A stretch of 64,000 nucleotides of DNA, taken from NCBI RefSeq assembly GCF_001189915.1, contig NZ_LFLS01000018.1:1-64000 (forward strand). Reading direction: 5' to 3'. Positions 59,925 to 64,000 of this stretch are shown piece by piece. This DNA is from Herbaspirillum autotrophicum (lineage in GTDB: Bacteria; Pseudomonadota; Gammaproteobacteria; Burkholderiales; Burkholderiaceae_D). The translations under genes and the position numbers were made by a program. Numbering within the stretch: the stretch's first letter is position 1; each line of letters begins with the position of its first letter. The notes under the pieces were generated by a model. That model was not told where the DNA came from, searched no databases, and saw nothing but the letters and a program-made list of their open reading frames with translations.

Positions 59925-60306
59925 GAATTTCTCCTTGCGTTGATGCGCACCTGAATTGATGCGACGGAACCCAGTGTAGTGATCTCGCACCGGCATCGTT
60001 AGCGGCGTCCTTCTCTATCGTGCGTAGGCAAGCACTGTCGGAAATGTCAGCGCCTCTTGTATGCGCCGGTCCGCAAGCCGTCATCCGTACTTGTGCGAGC
60101 GTCGTTCGACCGGCATTGATACCCGGCACTATTATCATCTGCAGGTCACATCTGTTCTCGTCAGTCCCTCCACTACCGGCGGCTTTTGAGAATTTTCTTA
60201 CAGCCCTGTCAATCGCAGACCACGACAATGACAGTACCGATTTCTCACACAAACCCTTTGGTGCAACGGCATGCAGACCTGAGCACGTCGCGCGCAGAGA
60301 GCAACG
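59925..60306. other. Divergent promoter region, stress peptide and first DUF1120 gene
   Basis: About 380 bp, holding the two promoters. No repeat or structured element was found and no small gene is convincing. Confidence 0.45.
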
Positions 60307-60957
60307 ATGAAAAAGCCGATTACCCTGACGATTCTGGCTGCCGCCGCACTGACCAGCGTGCCGGCCTGCGCCGGCAATATGGTCGAACTCAAAATCATCG
60401 GCAGCATCCGGCCGACTGCCTGTACTCCCAGTCTCGGCGCCGACGGCGTGGCCGACTACGGGACCATCGCCGCCGGTTCGCTGGTGCGCGGCAGTTACAC
60501 CAGACTGCCACGCAAGGAAATGTCATTCACGATCGTATGCGATGCCGCCGCCAACATGGCGCTCAAGACCATCGATAACCGCTCGGCCTCGGTCGTGAGC
60601 GGCGTCGCCGGTGCCGGCGTTCCCGATGCGTTGGTCTATGGGCTTGGCAGTGTGGCCAACAGCAATGTCGGCGGCTACCGGCTGTTCATTCCGCAAGCCA
60701 CGGTCATGGCTGACAGCATGCCGGTGATGCAGATCTTTTCAGCCAACGGCGGCAACTGGAGCAGCACCGGCGACGGCATGCTCGGTAAAGACCGGATTCT
60801 GTCATGGGCCGCCAGCGGTACCAACACACCTGCCGCCTTCCGTACCGTGCAGGGTGTCATCGCGGTCGAACCTTATCTGAACAAGCCGGAAAATTTGCCG
60901 CTGTCGCACAGCGTGCCGCTGGATGGTTCGGTCACGCTGGAAGTGGTGTATCTGTAG
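60307..60957 (+). CDS. DUF1120 exported protein, copy 1
   Basis: A 216-aa secreted protein with a Sec signal (MKKPITLTILAAAALTSVPACAGN). VELKIIGSIRPTACTPSLGADGVADYGTIAAG is the DUF1120 hallmark: a fimbrial-subunit-like strand with the first Cys, and FTIVCDAAANMALKTIDNRSASV supplies its disulphide partner. The C-terminal VPLDGSVTLEVVYL is the family ending. DUF1120 proteins resemble pilin subunits and occur in tandem sets; their role is unproven. Two more copies follow beyond the SulP gene. Confidence 0.9.
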   Translation: MKKPITLTILAAAALTSVPACAGNMVELKIIGSIRPTACTPSLGADGVADYGTIAAGSLVRGSYTRLPRKEMSFTIVCDAAANMALKTIDNRSASVVSGVAGAGVPDALVYGLGSVANSNVGGYRLFIPQATVMADSMPVMQIFSANGGNWSSTGDGMLGKDRILSWAASGTNTPAAFRTVQGVIAVEPYLNKPENLPLSHSVPLDGSVTLEVVYL

Positions 60958-61026
60958 CGACGCCCGCCGCAGACCGCGGCGGCCACCGGGGTCCGGTGCC
61001 TGATGTTGTAAAATGTCGGCCTGCTG

Positions 61027-61046
61027 CGACCGGCATTTGCCGGTCG
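61027..61046. terminator. Perfect 8-bp hairpin between DUF1120 copy 1 and SulP
   Basis: CGACCGGC-ATTT-GCCGGTCG, 70 bp after the DUF1120 stop. Without a U tract its role as terminator is only possible. Confidence 0.4.
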
Positions 61047-61174
61047 GCATCCCCTTATTCCCTCGCCTGCACCGCCCTGTCTGTCCGGACCATGTGTTGC
61101 CGCCGCGTGCCCCGGCATGCCGCGTCAACTTGCCGCTACAGCTAAGGTTGCACGCGTCAGACGACAGATAAAAA

Positions 61175-62674
61175 ATGCATCCTGTTCCTCAACGCCAGCC
61201 AATTGCGGACATCCGCAGCAATGTATTGGCGGGTCTCACCTCCTCTTTTGCGCTGGTGCCGGAATGCATCGCGTTTGCCTTGGTGGCCCAATTGAATCCG
61301 CTGATGGGACTCTATGGCGCCTTCATCATCTGCACCATCACTGCCTTGTTCGGCGGCCGGCCCGGCATGATTTCCGGCGCTGCCGGTTCGATGGCCGTCG
61401 TCATCGTCGCACTGGTAGTGCAGCACGGCGTCCAGTATCTGCTGGCAACCGTGATACTGAGCGGCGTGCTGATGCTCCTGTTCGGCGCATTGCGACTTGG
61501 CAAACTGATTCGCATGGTGCCGCATCCGGTCATGCTTGGATTCGTCAACGGCCTGGCAATCGTGATCGCGATGGCACAACTGGAACACTTCAAACAAACC
61601 ACCGCGCACGGTCAGCAATGGTTGCAAGGCACGGCACTGCTGGTGATGTGCGCGCTGGTCGGGCTGACCATGCTGATCGTCTGGTTGCTGCCGCGTCTGA
61701 CCAAAGCAGTGCCACCGGCACTGGTCGCGATTGCCGGCGTCGGCTTGCTCACGCAACTGCTGCATTTGCCGACCCGCTCGCTGGGCGACATGGCCCACAT
61801 CGCCGGCGGCCTGCCGCAACTGCAACTGCCGCACATCCCGCTCAACATGGAAACCCTGCGAATCATCTTTCCCTACGCGATACTGATGGCGCTTGTCGGT
61901 TTGCTGGAAACCTTGCTGACCTTCAACCTCACCGACGAGATCACTGAAACGCAAGGACAACCCAATCGGGAATGTCTGGCGCTGGGCGCGGCCAATGTGG
62001 TTTCAGGTTTGTTTGGCGGTATGGGCGGTTGCGCCATGATCGGTCAAACCATGATCAATCTCAGTTCCGGCGGCAGGTCGCGGCTGTCCGGCATCACCAG
62101 CGGCATCATGATTCTGCTGTTCATTCTGTTCCTGTCGCCATGGATCGAACGCATTCCGCTGGCGGCGCTGGCCGGCGTGATGCTGGTGGTGGCGCAGCAA
62201 ACCTTCGCCTGGGGTTCGCTGCGGGTATTGGGAAAAGTACCGCGCCACGACGCCCTGGTGATCATCGCCGTCACCGTGATTACCGTCTTTACCGACCTCG
62301 CCGTGGCGGTGCTGTGCGGTATCGTTATCGCCGCGCTCAATTTCGCCTGGCAGCATGCGCTGGAAATCCGCACGGAAGTCGATCTCAGTCATCCCGGCCG
62401 CAAAACCTATATTCCGCATGGCACCTTGTTCTTTGCCGCTACCACCCGCTTCCTCGACTTGTTTGAACCGGTACAGGATCCGGCGCTGGTCTTTCTCGAT
62501 TGCCGTCATCTGCACCTGGCCGATCATTCCGCCATCGCGGCGCTGGAAAGTCTGGCGGAGCGTTATAAAAAAGCCGGCAAGCAATTGCAGATCGGCCACT
62601 TATCAACCCGCAATCAAGCCATGCTGCAACGGATCGGCATGACGTGGAACACGGATATCAAAACCTCGCAATAA
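61175..62674 (+). CDS. SulP family anion transporter with STAS domain
   Basis: A 499-aa inner-membrane protein. [54 protein letters not shown] and [42 protein letters not shown] are SulP transport motifs. The C-terminal STAS domain (about 395-495) has [35 protein letters not shown]. Substrate could be sulphate, bicarbonate or an organic anion; the carbonic anhydrase in the window is too far away to decide this. It separates DUF1120 copy 1 from copies 2 and 3. Confidence 0.93.
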   Translation: [499 protein letters not shown]

Positions 62675-62847
62675 ACCTGTCGCGGCATTGCCGGATGCAA
62701 GCCTCCTGACGACTCTTTGCGTCGCTCATTGGCCGGCGTTCGGCACGCCCGTACCCGGATGAAATTTATTCTCTTCTGCCACTTTTCAAATTCCGAATCC
62801 CCTTTACAATGAATTCGGCAATCCCGGCATCACGATTGCACCCGCAC

Positions 62848-62865
62848 TTTTTGTCCTGACAAAAA
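62848..62865. promoter_or_regulatory. 18-bp inverted repeat upstream of DUF1120 copy 2
   Basis: TTTTTGTCCTGACAAAAA, with perfect 8-bp arms, ends 19 bp before the start codon and could be an operator or leader hairpin. Confidence 0.5.
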
Positions 62866-62884
62866 TACCGATTCCGATGGGGGA

Positions 62885-63526
62885 ATGATGACGAGAACGA
62901 AGTTCAGTATGAACTTGCTGTTTCTGTTACCGACTCTCTGCAGCGCCGCCGGAACGGCCGAACTGAGAGTCGTCGGCACGATCCTCCCCGATGCCTGCAC
63001 GCCGACATTTTCCAATGCCGGCGTGGTGCAATACGAGGCCCTGTCCGAGGCTGACCAGCGTCAGGGCGAATTCACCATTCTCGACAAAAAGTCACTCACG
63101 CTGTCGGTATCCTGCGTGCACTCGACCCGTCTGACCATCAAGCTGGTCGACAACCGCATCCATCACTTTCCGACTCACCTGCTGGCCGTCGCCGATGCCG
63201 CTGCGCCCAACCAATACCAGTTCGGGATAAAAGACGCGGCCGGAGCACACGCCGGCGGCTATCTCATCTCGCTCGGGCCACACCATCGTGACAGCATGCC
63301 GCTGCTCGAATCGACAGCGGACAACCACGCCGCAAGCTGGGCCGCAACCGATTACCATGCGCTGCGCAAGGACGCTTATTACACGTGGGGGATGGCGGCC
63401 CGGAATATGCCGGGGCGGGTACTGGAGACGCACACCACATTCCATATCCAGCCAGTCGTCGGCGGCACGGCGGCAGCGCCGCACTCATCTGATGGCTCGG
63501 CTACGTTCGAGCTGAATTATCTTTGA
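62885..63526 (+). CDS. DUF1120 exported protein, copy 2
   Basis: A 213-aa precursor with signal FSMNLLFLLPTLCSAAGTA. The paired-Cys DUF1120 pattern is ELRVVGTILPDACTPTFSNAGVVQYEALS and LTLSVSCVHSTRLTIKLVDNR, and it ends in SATFELNYL. It is more divergent than copies 1 and 3, with a His-rich centre (LGPHHRDSMPLLES). The next DUF1120 gene starts 22 bp downstream, so the two are an operon. Confidence 0.9.
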   Translation: MMTRTKFSMNLLFLLPTLCSAAGTAELRVVGTILPDACTPTFSNAGVVQYEALSEADQRQGEFTILDKKSLTLSVSCVHSTRLTIKLVDNRIHHFPTHLLAVADAAAPNQYQFGIKDAAGAHAGGYLISLGPHHRDSMPLLESTADNHAASWAATDYHALRKDAYYTWGMAARNMPGRVLETHTTFHIQPVVGGTAAAPHSSDGSATFELNYL

Positions 63527-63548
63527 ATGGAAAAGCACCGGAGTCATC

Positions 63549-64000
63549 GTGAAACATTCAACGCATTTGCAACCGTCTCTTCCGATCCGCTTTCCCAGAC
63601 TGCTGGCGGCGTGCACATTCGGATTCTGCCTCGCCATCCCGGCCCGGGCCGCTACCAAGGCAGACATGGAAGTCATCGCCACCATCACACCGGTGGCCTG
63701 CACCCCGACCTTGTCCGGCAATGGTGTCGCCGACTACGGCGCCATGCCGGCCAGCATTCTCACACCCCGCAGCATCACGCCACTGTCGCCGAAATCTCTG
63801 ACACTGACGATAAGCTGTGACGCCGGTGTCAAACTGGGGCTGCGCATCATCGACAACCGACGCGATTCGATCGTGGCCGGCATCGTTGCCGCCGGCTCCG
63901 GCAACAGCATGCTCAACGACCATTTCAATTTTGGCCTGGGCATTGCCGCCGGCAAGAACATCGGCGGTTATGCCATTACGCTGGACCCGCATTCCTATAC
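63549..64000 (+). CDS. DUF1120 exported protein, copy 3 (3' end beyond window)
   Basis: The first 150 codons of a third DUF1120 gene. It starts at GTG 63549 with GGAG five bases upstream. A signal peptide (LLAACTFGFCLAIPARAA) precedes MEVIATITPVACTPTLSGNGVADYGAMPAS and LTLTISCDAGVKLGLRIIDNRRDSIV, the conserved Cys pair and DNR motif. No stop occurs before base 64000. It is closer to copy 1 than to copy 2. Confidence 0.88.
   Translation, partial: MKHSTHLQPSLPIRFPRLLAACTFGFCLAIPARAATKADMEVIATITPVACTPTLSGNGVADYGAMPASILTPRSITPLSPKSLTLTISCDAGVKLGLRIIDNRRDSIVAGIVAAGSGNSMLNDHFNFGLGIAAGKNIGGYAITLDPHSY

Noticed and set aside
1..64000. tRNA, rRNA, riboswitch and CRISPR arrays
   Set aside because: No cloverleaf-forming tRNA gene, rRNA segment, conserved riboswitch core or repeat-spacer array was recognised on either strand; a covariance-model search would be needed to exclude them fully.

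Overview
The window reads as chromosomal DNA from a beta-proteobacterium, probably Burkholderiales and most like the Oxalobacteraceae (Herbaspirillum or Collimonas type). The evidence is the moderately high GC, the many LysR regulators, two fused DctQM-type TRAP transporters, a FecIRA iron-signalling set, a GpdQ-like phosphodiesterase beside an ABC importer, and a PHB-depolymerase-like esterase paired with a ribbon-helix-helix protein. The taxonomic call is inference; there is no rRNA, tRNA or other marker gene. The window is almost entirely metabolic and accessory genes in short operons, each with its own regulator. I found no CRISPR array, prophage or tRNA.

Region by region. (1) 1-7974: a carboxylate-uptake and catabolism island. 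On the minus strand lie nitrilase, GST, DctP, DctQM and the first 33 codons of pntA. On the plus strand lie a ketopantoate-reductase-like gene and a tartrate/D-malate dehydrogenase-like gene. A GntR/FCD regulator follows; the same TGACATRTCA palindrome occurs twice in the divergent promoter and once at the regulator's own start. (2) 8.5-14.3 kb: a DUF2807 protein, then the FecI/FecR/TonB-receptor set under a clear Fur box, and a small exported Lys/Ala/Gln-rich protein. (3) 14.5-18.5 kb: a FAN1-like VRR-NUC nuclease translationally coupled to an XPD/DinG-like helicase with a RecB-like N-terminus, a probable DNA-repair pair. (4) 18.7-24.8 kb: beta-carbonic anhydrase, an omptin protease, a response regulator and a MASE1-type hybrid histidine kinase, an unrecorded 47-aa exported peptide and a DUF3297 protein. 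(5) 25-31.7 kb: a second TRAP island, paralogous to the first, with a 2-keto-4-pentenoate hydratase, a YciI-like protein, an exported PPC/DUF296 protein and two paralogous small alpha/beta proteins under a LysR regulator. (6) 31.8-36.1 kb: an insertion area with an internally deleted IS1182-type element, an AT-richer unknown gene, a divergent LysR/FAD-monooxygenase pair, and an inverted fragment of the same IS end.

(7) 36.1-41 kb: a ParD-like/methionine-aminopeptidase pair behind three tandem 11-bp repeats, an MFS/LysR pair with a 26-bp inverted repeat, and a DadA-like oxidoreductase. (8) 40.9-46.6 kb: a complete ABC importer with a GpdQ-like phosphodiesterase and a LacI regulator, suggesting glycerophosphodiester uptake. 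(9) 46.9-52.6 kb: an old-yellow-enzyme/ArsR pair around a perfect 18-bp palindrome, a GNAT, an orphan clpP, an ECF41-type sigma factor and a PhzF/LysR pair. (10) 53-58.7 kb: a protein made of about 30 uninterrupted hexapeptide repeats with an unknown partner, an esterase/RHH pair behind a 30-bp perfect palindrome, and a MarR/DHA2 efflux operon. (11) 58.7-64 kb: a chimeric leuC-leuD remnant, a KGG-type stress peptide, a SulP transporter and three DUF1120 exported proteins, the last cut off by the window end.

The most unusual items are the ParD-like/Map pair with its iterons, the hexapeptide-repeat two-gene unit, the RHH/esterase operon with its 30-bp palindrome, the FAN1/XPD pair, the fused leuC-leuD remnant and the deleted IS1182 element with an inverted partner end.
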